Position numbers and translations under genes: made by a program
Shown here: positions 10,725 to 21,572 of the stretch, in pieces
Numbering within the stretch: position 1 is the first letter of the stretch
How the letters are laid out: each line of letters begins with the position of its first letter
Notes under the pieces: model-generated
What the model was told of the DNA's origin: nothing
Seen by the model: the letters and a program-made list of their open reading frames with translations, nothing else
The model's database searches: none
Assembly (NCBI GenBank): GCA_024803745.1
Contig: JANJXV010000020.1
Span: forward strand, 18,082,777 to 18,146,776
Length of the DNA stretch: 64,000 nucleotides
Source of the DNA: Megascapheus bottae
Lineage: Eukaryota; Chordata; Mammalia; Rodentia; Geomyidae
Direction: 5' to 3'

Positions 10725-11587
10725 CCTTTTGGCTCTCTGACCAGCACCATGGCGGTCGGCAAGAACAAGTGCCTTATGAAAGGCAGCAAAAAAGTAGCCA
10801 AGAAGAAAGTGGTTGACCCATTTTCTAAGAAAGATTGGTATGATGTGAAAGCCTCAGCCATGTTCAATATCAGAAATATTGGGAAAACACTAGTCGTGAG
10901 GACTCAAGGAACCAAAATTGCATCTGATGGCCTCAAGGGTCGGGTGTTTGAAGTGAGGCTTGCTGATCTGCAGAAAGATGAAGCTGCATTTAGAAAATTC
11001 AAGCTAATTACTGAGTATGTTCCAGGCAAGAACTGCCTGATCAGCTTCCAAGGCATGGATCTTACCCGAGACACAATGTGCTCCATGGTCAAAAAGTGGC
11101 CTACCATGATTGAAACTCATGTGGATGTCAAGACTACCTATGGTTATTTGCTTTGTCTGTTCTGTGTTGGCTTTACTAAGAAGCGCAACAATCAGATCCG
11201 CAAGAGCTCGTATGCTCAGCATCAGCAGGTTGCCAGATCCAGAAGAAGATGATGGAAATCATAATCCAAGAAGTATAGTCAAATGACTTAAAAGAAGTAG
11301 TTGATAAGTTGATTCCAGACAGCATTGTGCGAAACATAGAAAAGGCTTGCCAGTTTATTTGTCCACTTCACAGTGTCTTTGTTAGGAAAGTGAAAATGCT
11401 GAAGAAGGCCAAGTTTGAATTGGGAAAACTCAAAGAAGCTTCATGATGAAGGTGGTAGTTCTGGAAAAGCCACTGGGGACGAAACCTGTGCTAAAGTCAA
11501 GCGAGCTGATGGATATGAATCACCAGTCCAAGAATCTGTTTAAAATTCAAAGTTTTAATAATGATGAATAAAAGGCCTATTTGTGAA
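10725..11587 (+). pseudogene. RPS3A: RPS3A processed pseudogene (40S ribosomal protein S3a)
   Basis: A full-length intronless copy of the RPS3A mRNA. It begins at the oligopyrimidine cap site (CCTTTTGGCTC), has the start codon at 10749 (MAVGKNK), and ends with AATAAAAGGCCTATTTGTG and an A tail. The parent encodes a 264-residue 40S subunit protein. Here the frame runs only to 11252 (167 codons) because one base is missing near 11230. In the restored frame there is a TAG at 11276-11278, and a further one-base insertion lies near 11435. Many substitutions are also present (for example GAEDVQ-type residues replaced). It is antisense to VWC2L and inside its intron, with an 18-bp target duplication. 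Not a functional gene. Confidence 0.96.
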
Positions 11588-11605
11588 AAAAATTCAGTCA
11601 AATAG
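11588..11605. repeat. target-site duplication of RPS3A retrocopy, 3' copy
   Basis: AAAAATTCAGTCAAATAG, paired with 10707-10724 (one mismatch). Confidence 0.85.
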
Positions 11606-11710
11606 ATGGGTGTGGTAGTTCATGTCTCCTGCTCTGTCTCAGTACTAGGGAGGTAGAGGCAGGAGGGCTGAGATCAGACTGAGTTACATAGTGAGACTCT
11701 GTTTCAAAGA
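11606..11710 (+). mobile_element. B1-type SINE (7SL-derived monomer)
   Basis: Reads GGGTGTGGTAGTTCATG...CAGTACTAGGGAGGTAGAGGCAGG...GAGTTACATAGTGAGACTCTGTTTC, the standard B1 order. It starts immediately after the target duplication of the RPS3A retrocopy. Its A-rich tail appears to have grown into the purine tract that follows. Confidence 0.8.
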
Positions 11711-12043
11711 GACAAAGAAGGAAGGAAGGAAGGTAGAAAGGAGGGAGAAAGAGAAGGAAAGAAGGAAAGAAAGGAGGGGGAAGAAAGGAAAAGGTGAAAA
11801 AGAGTAAAGGAGGAAGGAAGCAAAGAGGGAGGGAGGCCAGAAGGAGGAAGGAAAGAAGGGAGGAAAAAGGAAAAGAATAAGGGGTGAAGGAAGACAAGGT
11901 GGGAGGAGGAAAAGAGGGAAGAAAAGAAGGAAAGAAGTAAAAAAGGAAGAAACGGAAGAAGGAAGAGAGGGAAGGAGAGAGGAAGGAAGAAAAGAAGGAA
12001 GGAAGGGAGATGGGAAGGGAGAGGAATGAGGAAGGAAGAAAAT
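11705..12043 (+). repeat. polypurine (GGAA/GAAA) tract
   Basis: About 335 bp of almost pure A/G on the plus strand, built from GGAAGGAA, GAAA and GGGA words, with only a handful of pyrimidines. The long minus-strand open frames over it (Ser/Phe/Pro/Leu-rich) are composition artefacts. Confidence 0.93.
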
Positions 12044-12044
12044 T

Positions 12045-13130
12045 AAACTTGCCATCAGGCTTGTTTACCACAGTAATGTATAGTTCGTATAAAAGCCAAA
12101 AGCCAAGATCGTGAGCTATGCCAGATGTCAAATTATGAATTTTTGTGATTTTCAAATATGAATAAAAATGACACCAAAGATTGCTACTTTAGAAGAGCAA
12201 TGATTTAGTATTTCTCATAGTGTTGAGGTTTAGCAAGCAGTTGTTCTGATATCTTTTGAACTCATTCAAAGCCAGTCATCTTTTAGCTCAGGTGCTTCTA
12301 GAAGCTATGAAGACAACCACATTCACAAGTCTGCCATCCTAGGCTAGCATGAGCTGCGCTTATTCCTCTCCACACTGTTGTAATTTAGGGGACAAGCCTG
12401 TATATCCTGCTATAATGGCAGGTGGTTGCTGGAGGATGATAACAGAAGCTGCAGGATCCTAGGTACAAAGACAATAGTCTCATAGCATCACCTCCATTGC
12501 CTTGTACTCATCACCGCAACTCCTAAGCCATCCCAGATTTGGGAAGAATGAGAATCCATCTATATTTAATGGGAAAATCAGAGCATCAGATTGAGGAGGG
12601 CTGGAGACTGAAGGACCCGAGAGTGTTCTTGAAAATTCCCAAGATTATCTCCTATGATGTACCCTTCTTTGGAAGGTTGCATCTCCCACTGTCTCTATAA
12701 TCTTCTTAACATTTTGTTCAATATTTCTTGATATTAGGTTATAAAAATAAAACAAAATCATTTCATACTCTGTTGCCAAAGACTTCTAGGAGTTTTGATT
12801 CCATCAAGTATTTGTCTATTCTTTTAAAATCATATAAGGATAGAGCCTTAATTAATTTCTAGAATCCAAGAAAAATTTGAAAAATATTATCAATACCAAT
12901 GACTTTTGGCTTTTTTACTTTTTCTCAGTTCTATTTATTTATCTATTTTATTAGTTTAGAAAATCAAGGCTTGGTCACTATTTAAAAAATACTAATATTT
13001 GCAAACGAATACCTTCATTCTATTTAATTTTCATGCTGTCCATTCTATTTCTAGATTACAGAAAATTCAATTTTGGTAGTCAATTCTTGAACAAAGTAGA
13101 CTCTTTCACAAGTTTTGCATTTTGATTGCT
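12045..13130. other. unique intronic sequence
   Basis: No recognised element apart from A/T-rich patches around 12905-12965. Confidence 0.4.
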
Positions 13131-13133
13131 TCA

Positions 13134-13163
13134 TTTTGTCATCTTTAAAAAAAGATGACAAAA
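13134..13163. repeat. perfect 13-bp inverted repeat (hairpin)
   Basis: TTTTGTCATCTTT at 13134-13146 and its reverse complement at 13151-13163, separated by AAAA. Confidence 0.85.
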
Positions 13164-13184
13164 ATAGTTTTGCAGCCCCAAATT

Positions 13185-13555
13185 GAATATGATGGTTATT
13201 CCTGATTGTCAACTTGATTGGATGGACAAGTGCTTTGGGACTCTGTATAGCAAAGCTGTGCTCATCTGGGTAAGTATGAGAATGTTTCCAGAGAGGATTC
13301 ACTAAGGAAGGATGACTGTTCGTGAATATTTGTGGCACTACCTCAAAGGTTGGGGTTCCAGATGAAATAAAAGGGAGGAAAGGAGAGAGCCTGTTATGTT
13401 AGCACAGGGTTTCTCTCTCTACCTCCCAGCTGCCATGATTATGGCTTTACTTCTCTGTGACACTCTCCCAATTGTGATGGCCTGACACTTTGAGTCAAAA
13501 TAAAGATTTCCATCCTGGAGTTGCTTGCTTAGGTATTTTGCTACTGCAATAAAAA
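13185..13555 (+). repeat. LTR-like interspersed repeat (MaLR-type, tentative)
   Basis: The landmarks are: GTCAACTTGATTGGATGGA; TTCCAGAGAGGATTCACT; AGAGAGCCT..GTTAGCACAG; CTGCCATGATTATGG; AGTCAAAATAAAGATTTCC; and TTAGGTATTTTGCTACTGCAAT. This order, including an AATAAA near the end, is familiar from a rodent/mammal LTR-like repeat. I cannot name the family securely. Confidence 0.5.
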
Positions 13556-13789
13556 GAAAAAAATCTGATTATGTGCACCCAATAATATGGTATACTGTGT
13601 AAAAATAGAAAGCAAAAATTAGAATACTAGAAACTCATTGAAATAACAAATGAACACCTATAAAAGACAGGCACTATTAGGGATAATATAGTGTCAATAC
13701 ACTATGAATGTAGTTGTAAAGATGTTAGAATGGGAAGTTTGTTCCATCAGTAACACATAATGGTATAATAACAAAATTATTTTGAGGAT

Positions 13790-14098
13790 AACAAGAAATA
13801 CAAAGATAATGTGTGACTGTTCTTAATGTACTATGTTATTTCTCATCTCTTTTGTTGTCTCTTGGTTATCTCATATTGTTACAATATCTTACCTTGTTAT
13901 CTAATATATTGTATATGTTTATTTGTTTACTTGAAATAGGATAGGGAAGGGGGAAACAAGATGAGGGGAGGGGTGGGGAGAGGGAAATGGGGACAGAAGC
14001 ATGAGAAGGGGTAGTAATGATTGTTAAGTAATGCACCTTCTATCTGGTGAATATAATGTAACTCTTCTATAATAAAATATATTTTAAAAAAGAAGTAG
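13790..14098 (+). mobile_element. L1 3' UTR fragment
   Basis: Closely parallels 7390-7690 of the longer L1: TCTTAATGTACTATGTTATTTCTCATC, a G-rich stretch (GGGAAGGGGGAAACAAGATGAG), AATGCACCTTCTATCTGGTG, and ending AATAAAATATATTTTAAAAAA. Possible target duplication TTATTTTGAGG (about 13778) versus TTATTTTAGAGG (after the tail), not certain. Confidence 0.85.
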
Positions 14099-14194
14099 TA
14101 AAGAAAAAACTATTTTTTTATTTTAGAGGGTTTAGAATTGTCTTTTTAAAGTCCCCTATGCTAAATTTTTTGTTTTAAGAGCTAGAATCTTCAG

Positions 14195-14435
14195 AGGTGA
14201 GGTTTCATGTGAGGTTTCTGATGATTATGATCTCAGTGTGGGCTGTATACCACATATCTTCCTCTTTTTCTTTACTTCCTTTCCTCTATGAGGGAAAGCA
14301 GTCATTCTGCCATGCTTTCTCCACAATGATATTTCCTACCTGGTCACAGTCTGAAATTAAGTCAATTGCCAATGGTATGAAACTTCACCATGAGTCCAAA
14401 CAAAACTTTCCTCATTTTTAAGTTGATAACCTCAT
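14195..14435 (+). repeat. LTR-like fragment (MaLR/MT-type, tentative)
   Basis: Words such as CAGTCATTCTGCCATGCTTTCTCCACAATGATATTTCC, then AAGTCAATTGCCAATGGTATGAAACTTC and AACAAAACTTTCCTCATTTTTAAGTTGAT, resemble the 3' half of rodent MaLR-type LTRs. Diverged. Confidence 0.4.
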
Positions 14436-14439
14436 GCAT

Positions 14440-15330
14440 CCTAATAGCAGAAAGCTTTCTGTTACACTTTCCTATGATTATTTCACTCCTCTGCTACATC
14501 AAGGATGAGGTAGGCCAGAAAGGCGATGCTGAGGAAAAGACTCTTGTGCAAGCATATTCTCCTGAAACCTCATGTCCCACTTCAGTAGTTCCTGTCTAAT
14601 AAGGAAAAGCTGTGTGAGTTTTAATATACTTCCTGCATTTAGGAGGTTTATGCCTAGGAAAGATATGGTTGAGTTATGATTAGGGATCTGGGGAAAAAAT
14701 GACTGTGAATGAATGGCTAACTAAGCTGGGAAGCTCCAGGATGGAGCAGCTTTCTAGAAATGTGGGCAAATCTGGATTGTTTCTATGGGCATAGGTGTAG
14801 GCTGCCTGGGAGAGATAAGGCCCAGAAGGCCATTTGGAATCTTGTCCAGGGGTGGACCACTCCCCACTCTTTGAAGAGCAACTGTTTACAAAATGGGTAG
14901 AGGAGAGAGATTTAGGCACAGCATGTTCCAAGGTGCTCATGTCCCCGCCAACACATGGATGTCATGCTGAGGCGGGGGGGGGGGGACATTTGATTAAATC
15001 AGGTTCGAATGAGGTAATGAATGGGTGGAAATGATGCGTGAGGTATAAAGTGCCCAAGGCCTTGTCTGAATTTTCACTTAAGAATGAAGAAAATTAACTC
15101 TCACTCAAGACATTTAAGGAAGAATGTAAAAGTTGTGAAGAAAGCTATATTTGTTCATGATTTATCTCATCTTTGATCAATAAGTTAATTACATGCTCTG
15201 AACAAAAGTGACCTTTTAGAATAGTTGCTGTTTCTTCTACACAGTTCTATTCTTATTGTTATAGCTTTACATAGAAGCAAATGAAATTCCAAAATATGAG
15301 GAGGATTTTTGCAGTACATTCATTCATCGT
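14440..15330. other. unique intronic sequence with a G14 run
   Basis: No repeat family seen. A homopolymer G run of about 14 starts near 14973. Confidence 0.45.
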
Positions 15331-15334
15331 AACC

Positions 15335-15490
15335 AAGGGTGAAGGATCAGACAGCCAGGTTCAAACACGGTCATGCCATTTACCAGCTGTAATAGTATGG
15401 GAGATTTTTAATATTTCCAATAATCTGTGTTCTCAGATGGAAAATGGCAATACAGATAATTTCAACTATCTCCCAGTGTGTTGAGAGGCT
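15335..15490 (+). repeat. MIR SINE relic
   Basis: Shows the MIR word order: GATCAGACAGCCAGGTTCAAACACGGTCATGCCATTTACCAGCTGT, then TCTCAGATGGAAAATGGCAATA and CTCCCAGTGTGTTGAGAGG. Diverged, typical of a mammal-wide old SINE. Confidence 0.75.
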
Positions 15491-15514
15491 TTGGTGACCA
15501 CTTTGGAAAGACAC

Positions 15515-15590
15515 TCTATATTCCACATACATTAACTCATTTTTGTAATGAAACCAGGTAGGTTTGTTTCCTTTATGAAGGTTGTGGTCC
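15515..15590 (-). repeat. MIR/L2-type 3' relic, antisense (tentative)
   Basis: CACATACATTAACTCATTTTTGTAATGAAACCAGGTAGG resembles the antisense end region of MIR/L2 elements. Confidence 0.4.
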
Positions 15591-16207
15591 CAGAAGCAAA
15601 GGAGATATTCCTATATATCAAGAGAGAATTTCAATATTTGTACCAGAGTTAACAAGACTCTAGCTCTGTTGAACCTCTGCAGGTTCTTATGGAAATATGG
15701 ATGCATGCCTATTGGGCTTCCAGAAGCATGGTAAGAAGGAGGAGGACACAGTGGCTGGCTCCCTTGCTTCTCAGCATTGTTACACCATAGTAAAAACTCC
15801 ATTCACAGGCTCACTGGGGAGTAGAATGTTCACACAATTGGTATGTTCTACCCAACTGAGTTCCAGCTTCTTTTCATATAACATATACATTTTGGAAGTT
15901 TCAGTTCTTCTAAAGAGCTGGTATTAGTTAGCGATGTCACGTCCCTTTAGAAAATGGAAGATACATTAATAGTAATAACTGCTTCCCTATCCTATTCAGA
16001 ACTTTTGATTTTCATCACAGCATAAGTGCCTATCTCCTTGAGGGAAGGATTGTAAAGAGACATATTCAGGGAAGTCAATCAATGTATTTAAAGAACACCT
16101 CGGTTCCAGCTACATAACCAATTGCCAAAATGAATGTTTCAAGTTCAGCTTTTCTTCCTTGAGTTCCACATTATTAATAAGTACATGAAATCTAAAAGTG
16201 CTTCAGA

Positions 16208-16213
<6 letters not shown>

Positions 16214-16257
<44 letters not shown>

Positions 16258-16264
16258 CAGAGAC

Positions 16265-16295
<31 letters not shown>

Positions 16296-16308
16296 AAGGG
16301 GGGTGTGT
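16214..16308. repeat. (GA)n / (GACA)n purine-rich microsatellite
   Basis: GAGAGA runs interleaved with GACAGACA and AGAGACAGAGAC units. It is followed by a short (GT)n. Confidence 0.92.
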
Positions 16309-16379
16309 GTGTGATAGAGAAAAAAGACTCAGAAAAGCAGGGGAACTGTGAGCTTTTCATCTAAATGAATTAAACACTG

Positions 16380-17140
16380 AATAAATATATTCAGGAATGT
16401 AACAAGGCCAGATTCAGGTTTTAATCACTGTTTCCCCACTACCTATTAATTTTCTATTCAGTACCTGCTGTCATACAGCTTTGGGCTGGGTAGCATTCGC
16501 TCACCAGGTAACCATAAGGAATTTTTTTTTTGGTTTAAGCTCATGGTGCATTGGAGCATGAGAGGCTGGGAAAATTAGATGTACTATGTCCAAACAAAAT
16601 TCTTTTATTAGTATTTGGCATTGATATTCTGATCTTTAACCCAATGAGCACTTCTGCAATTACTATGCTATATGGAAATTAGCATTTTGACCAGAATGTT
16701 AATATATGTTCTGTATATCTCACACTGGCATTAAAAAGTAAGCAAGCCAGTGGTTTGAATGTGCATGATTTTGTTATGAATAAATATGTCATGGAAATAT
16801 TGATTTAAATGATACAATATGTACTTTTGGTACCAAATCAACTCTGTGTATCGACTACAGTATAATTTTTTCAATCTACAAAGACATTAGCTACCAAGCA
16901 GAGGATTGCTTCCTTCAAGTGTGAGTTATTATCACATTAAGAAAGGGAGATCAGGGTTTGATCATGTCCTAGATAAGTCATGAGAAAATGGAGAAATCTC
17001 TTGAGACAAGAAAGAGGCACAAACAGTAAGGGTACATGTATTTAACTGTTCTGTTCTATTTTCGTGCATTCTATTATCAAAAATATTGTGCCTGGTTTCA
17101 GTGTGAGAAGACTAATTTTCCTGGAATGGAAAATTACTCA
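16380..17140. other. unique intronic sequence
   Basis: Nothing firmly recognised. A weak MIR-like run occurs at about 17155-17260 (CAATGTGACCTTGGAAATGTCCCTTAACTC). Confidence 0.4.
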
Positions 17141-17154
17141 GTGTCTGCTTTCAT

Positions 17155-17260
17155 AAACACCAATGTGACCTTGGAAATGTCCCTTAACTCCTTTGACATT
17201 ATTAACTTCTTTTTTTCCCCACAAAGGGGGAACCTTATAATTCACAGCACCTTCCAATGC
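17155..17260 (+). repeat. MIR relic (weak)
   Basis: Contains the MIR core-like phrase AATGTGACCTTGGAAATGTCCCTTAACTCC. Short and diverged. Confidence 0.4.
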
Positions 17261-17557
17261 CATGTTTGATTTGCTGTTACTTTTTGTTGCCTTGAAGATG
17301 TTATTTAATAGATTTCTAGTTCTCTATTTAGGAATAGGAATATGAGGTATCAATCTCACATTTCGGATGGCAGCCTGAACATTTAAGATGTCAACACTTT
17401 ATCTATTTATCACAGTCCACAGACCACAGAAGAATCCTTACCATTCTTTCTACTTATCTAGGCCTATGATTATTTTAATCTTTTGAACATATTTCCATCT
17501 AAAGTGAGAAAACAAAATAAAACCCCCAATCCTCTCTTTTCTTCAATAAACAATGTC

Positions 17558-17790
17558 CTTTGGCTGGGGCTTGTGGCTTATACCCATTATCCTAACTACA
17601 GAGGAGGGTGAAATTTGAGCATCTAGGTTTGAAGCCAACCAGAGGCAGGAAAATCCTGTGAAACTCTGATCTCAAATTCATGATTACAAAAGCCAGGAGT
17701 GGAGCAGTGGCTCAAGTGGTAGGCCACAAGCCTTGACTGAGAAAAGCTAAAACAAACAAACAAAAAGCACAAAAAAAGAAAGAAAAAAAA
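17558..17790 (+). mobile_element. B1-like/Geo dimeric SINE
   Basis: The left half is B1-like (GGCTTGTGGCTTATACCC..TTATCCTAACTACAGAGGAGGGTGA). The right half is Geo (AGTGGAGCAGTGGCTCAAGTGGTAGGCC..AAGCCTTGA), truncated before its B box. It ends in an A/AAAC-rich tail. Confidence 0.75.
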
Positions 17791-17934
17791 GATGAGAGTA
17801 GCTACAACTCTTTTATGCATCACACGGACGGTAAACAAAGGGTGAGAATTCAGACCAAGATTGTTTCAGATGTAATAATATTAGCACTGTTGATTAAAAA
17901 ACAAATAACATTATCAATCACAAAACAACAGCAA

Positions 17935-18073
17935 GACCAATACAGTGGTTTACAACTCCTCAACACGGGGAGTGTCCCCAAATCCTGATACCCACAGAGC
18001 AATCTTAATTGAACACTAGTCTTGAGCAAAAAAGCTCAGGGACAATGCTGATGCCCTGAGTGCAAGCCTTAGG

Positions 18074-18076
<3 letters not shown>
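17935..18076 (+). mobile_element. degraded B1-like/Geo SINE
   Basis: The left half is hardly recognisable. The right half is clear: TTGAGCAAAAAAGCTCAGGGACAATGCTGATGCCCTGAGTGCAAGCC. It is followed directly by (CA)n. Confidence 0.6.

Positions 18077-18125
<49 letters not shown>
18077..18125. repeat. (CA)n microsatellite
   Basis: About 24 CA units abutting the 3' end of a Geo-type SINE. Confidence 0.95.
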
Positions 18126-18131
<6 letters not shown>

Positions 18132-18231
18132 TTACCCTGTTGATGAAGAGGACCACTGTAAATAGAATACGAGATTTACTTCAATTACTTGTTTGCTCAG
18201 CCCCTGTAGCATAGAACATGGTATCCTGCAT

Positions 18232-18624
18232 TCATTGGAAATAACGTCTCATTTCTAGTTTCTGGAAGAAATTTGTCAACAGATGCTTTCTTTTCAATGC
18301 TTCATTGATGTACAACACAGAGAGAATTACCTGGAGGTACTGTCTTGGTCTAATAACCATAGAAAGGCCTTCCCACAAGCAATGTAAAGCTTTCAAAAAG
18401 AAAGGCTCCAGGGCCAAGCAAATGCCATGCTCAACAGTTACAAGCAATTTGCCTTCAGTCAGGTTGGAAGGGGACATTTCACCTTCTCTTAAAATCATAT
18501 ACATCAGCCTGAAAATAGCTGGATCCAGGGAATAGATCTTACTATATATCTGCCTTTGAGAAATGCCTGTGTCTGACTCATCCAAACCTAGAAAGATTTT
18601 AATCCATACAGTAACCTGCCCCAA
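18232..18624 (-). other. 130-codon open frame of unknown status
   Basis: An uninterrupted minus-strand frame from ATG to stop. It is the longest here that is not explained by L1, the RPS3A copy or simple repeats. I do not recognise the product. It has an aliphatic middle (for example ICLALEPFFLKALHCLWEG) and no obvious domain, signal peptide or splice context. In AT-rich intron a frame of this length can arise by chance, so I do not call it a gene. Confidence 0.3.
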
Positions 18625-18834
18625 GTTACATCATTGTATTATCCACTGGTTCTCTCACATACATCATAACTTCATAATAATATCTAACATAAAATCTATT
18701 AACATCTTGTAGAAGATAGTTACATCTTTATACCACTTTGTTGGTGATATTCACTCACATGAATGTAGATAAAAAACATTTTTCTGATGTCCTCTATTTT
18801 GAATATGTCTTCTTTATTCCATTCCTCTCAACAG

Positions 18835-19105
18835 AGTATCTAGAAGTGTGCAATTTATAAAGAAAAAAGTTTATTTTGGCTCATGAGTAGAGAGAATAGT
18901 AATTCCAAGAATGTGTTACTCTCATGGAGAGTGCAAGGAGACATGCATCTAAGAAACAAAACCCCTCATGATCACTAATTATGTTCTGTCAGAACCACAT
19001 TAATCCCATTTTATGACAAATTTCCAATACTTTTCAACTCTGTTATGTGGAGAAAAATGTTTCAACATGAAGTTTCAAGGGCACAAGTCATATTTTTATC
19101 CTGGC
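18835..19105 (-). repeat. MaLR (MST/MLT-like) LTR fragment
   Basis: On the plus strand it begins AATTTATAAAGAAAAAAGTTTATTTTGGCTCATG, the reverse complement of the 3' end of MaLR LTRs. It continues through AAACCCCTCATGATCACTAATTATG and a region like CACATTAATCCCATTTTATGAC...ATTTCCAATACTTTTCAAC. Ancient. Confidence 0.55.
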
Positions 19106-19109
19106 CCAA

Positions 19110-19635
19110 AGGAAAGTGCTAAATGAGTTTCATGCTTTGGGTGGTATAACAAAAAATTAGCCCCGATCAATCCCCATCCACTCTTCTTGACATTCCCATA
19201 ACTTTTGTGAGACATGATCTAGGTCAGAAAAGGGAAGCTGTATCTATAAACGTACGTGAGCAAGCCCAACAATTGTCTCGATCCTGTTGGTTAATGTCTA
19301 AGTGAGATGATCGATTACAGTTTCCCTGATTCCATCAGGAAAGAACTTAATCATCACAGGAACTTCTAAATGATGTCGGGCCACTCTTGACAGTTTGCCC
19401 ATGAATAATAGGAGGATCTGTAAGTTTAACAATGAACAAGATGGTTAAATCATTACACCTCCGTTTCCAATATTGTCTCTTTAGATTGCAATCAGTATTT
19501 TTGCAATAGTGAAAGAAAACGCAAACAAAAGAAGTAAATAGTTGTACTGCTTGCATTAAAGCTAGGTCATTTTCCCCTCACTTAATAAAAAGAATTTAGC
19601 TACCAATCAAAGTTATCCCAAAAGGAAGGAAGCAC
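19110..19635. other. unique intronic sequence
   Basis: No recognised element. Confidence 0.4.
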
Positions 19636-19639
19636 AGCC

Positions 19640-19860
19640 TAGTAGTAAGAAAAAAAAAATCACAGTGTCAAAGGGCTGTGGGTCAATTCCATTAGCAATA
19701 TGACCTTGACTAATTCGTTTTGTCTCTCCTGGGCAAGATTTTCTAATTTACAATATGAAGCTGACAAGATCTGCCCTGCCTGCCTCTCAGGAATATTGTG
19801 AGCATGAAATGGAAGTTTTGTGAAACATGAATTATGGAGAGACAAAGGTGCATACTTGTA
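19640..19860 (+). repeat. MIR SINE relic
   Basis: GTCAATTCCATTAGCAATATGACCTTGACTAATTC, then AGATTTTCTAATTTACAATATGAAGCTGACAAGATCTGCC and CTCTCAGGAATATTGTGAGCATGAAATG follow the MIR consensus order. Confidence 0.75.
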
Positions 19861-20062
19861 GAAACATTATGAAAGTTGAGGAAAGCTAACTTTTTAAAAA
19901 TTATTATCCCATCAAGGCCATGCTGTGGCACAGTGAAGTTGTTCTGAGCAGAGCCTGTAGCAATAGAGACTAGCTTTCTAGAATAACCCAGGCAACCTTG
20001 GGCCAGCTCTGATGTTCCCATTAACTTCACACAAGAATGCAGGAAAATCACTTGCTCCCCAT

Positions 20063-20150
20063 AAAGTAATGATGAGGACTGAATAAGTAAACATATGTAG
20101 AGTGCTTCACATAGGACCTGACACATAATAAATTCTAGCAATTTATTATG
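20063..20150 (+). repeat. MIR 3' end relic
   Basis: ATGATGAGGACTGAATAAGTAAACATATGTAGAGTGCTTCACATAGGACCTGACACATAATAAATTC matches the MIR tail region. Confidence 0.7.
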
Positions 20151-20159
20151 TCCATTACT

Positions 20160-20960
20160 AAAGGAGAGTATTAGATGCTCAAATCTGTGATCAAAAAGCA
20201 GTATACAGAATACTTCAGTTCCTTGTGGGAATAAAGGGCGGCAGAAATACGTGGAAATCTGGTTTGGGAGAACTGTTCGATCTAGAATATGGTGTTAGCA
20301 CAGTCACTTTTCAAAAGTTCCAGGCCAATCTGACAATTTTATCGATGGACAGAGAGTTTATAAGTTTAAAATGAACGTATTACTCATTCACTGCAACCTA
20401 TTTTTCTAATATCCTCATATGTTGAATCTATGTTGCAATGTTGAAAGGTTACGAAAACCTTACCGAGTTAATAGCAGACACAAGTGATTTCCCATGCTTT
20501 CCTCCTTTGAGCTAAATGAGTCAGTCACAAGAGTTAGATACTATGAGTTCAATATGGTCGATTCTCAGGATGTATGGAGATTGCGTCTTTGGATCTCTGC
20601 CTGGGAGAGGGCAAATGCCAAAAAAAGAAACCCATGCTTATATTTAGGCTCTGACACGAATAATAACAAGCTACCACTGAGAAGTGAGGATTTATATGAT
20701 ACAGGATCTTAATACAGAATTAATGCATGGGAGATGTTAGGCATATTTCTTGACTTTACAGGCATGTATTAAGGATGAACATGATAATCTTCTCTGGCTT
20801 CTTTGCCTTTGCTATTGTCCATTAGGTCATGATAGAGATGGACTTTTTTTGTTTTAAGCAGTTTTTCTTCCTTTCAAATAACATTAAGACTACTGGAGAT
20901 TTTTATTTAATATTTGCTTCTACTTGCTTTTGACTACTAAGTGGTTGGTCTTAAGTTCTA
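20160..20960. other. unique intronic sequence
   Basis: No recognised element. Confidence 0.4.
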
Positions 20961-20964
20961 AGAA

Positions 20965-21196
20965 TTTTTTGTAGGTCATGGGGCTTTTGAACTCGGCCTG
21001 AGCACTGTCTCTGAGCTCTTCAGCTCAAGGCTACTGCCCTACCTTTGAGCCAACCCCCACTTCCCGTTTTCTAGAGGTTAATTGGAGATAAGAGTTTCAG
21101 TTCCTTTTGTGCCTGGGCTGACTTTAAATCTTGATGCTGAGATCTCAGCCTCCTGAGTAGCTAGGATTACGGGCTAGAGCCACTGCACCTGGCTTT
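20965..21196 (-). mobile_element. B1-like/Geo dimeric SINE
   Basis: The plus-strand order is a reversed Geo half (GTAGGTCATGGGGCTTTTGAACTCGGCCTGAGCACTGTC..GAGCTCTTCAGCTCAAGGCTACTGCCC), the linker TTAATTGGAGATAAGAGT, then a reversed B1-like half (TGAGATCTCAGCCTCCTGAGTAGCTAGGATTACGGGC). Confidence 0.85.
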
Positions 21197-21511
21197 ACAA
21201 AGTTTTTTTACAAAGTATGTGACTGTAGATAAAATACATTTTCTGCATGTGTAAAAATAGAGCAATGAAGCTTGTTGAAATTGATTTTGGAAATGAGGAG
21301 GGAGATGAGAGAAAGGGAGACATAGAAGGATGAGTCTGATTAAGATACGTATTATGCATATATAGACATGTCAGAATGGAACTCACCATAAAATTACTTG
21401 ATGGTAATAAAATGTGGGAAAAGTATTTTAAATAGAGGTTTCTGAAAACAACTTCAAAATATAATTTCAGCAGGTCATTGTTAGAAGTAAACACACTTAA
21501 ATTTAATTCTT

Positions 21512-21572
21512 GAGACACCTCTTATAGTGTAGCCCAAGCTGGCCTTGAACACATGAGCCACTGGTACCAGGA
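21512..21572 (-). repeat. short B1-like fragment
   Basis: GAGACACCTCTTATAGTGTAGCCCAAGCTGGCCTTGAACAC is the reverse complement of the 3' part of B1. Confidence 0.55.

Noticed and set aside
10749..11252. A functional 167-residue ribosomal protein gene
   Set aside because: It is an intronless, poly-A-tailed retrocopy with target repeats, cut short by a one-base deletion and followed by further stops and shifts. The normal protein is 264 residues.
11598..12155. Minus-strand 185-codon frame (Ser/Phe/Pro/Leu-rich)
   Set aside because: It is entirely the complement of the GGAA/GAAA purine tract, a low-complexity artefact.
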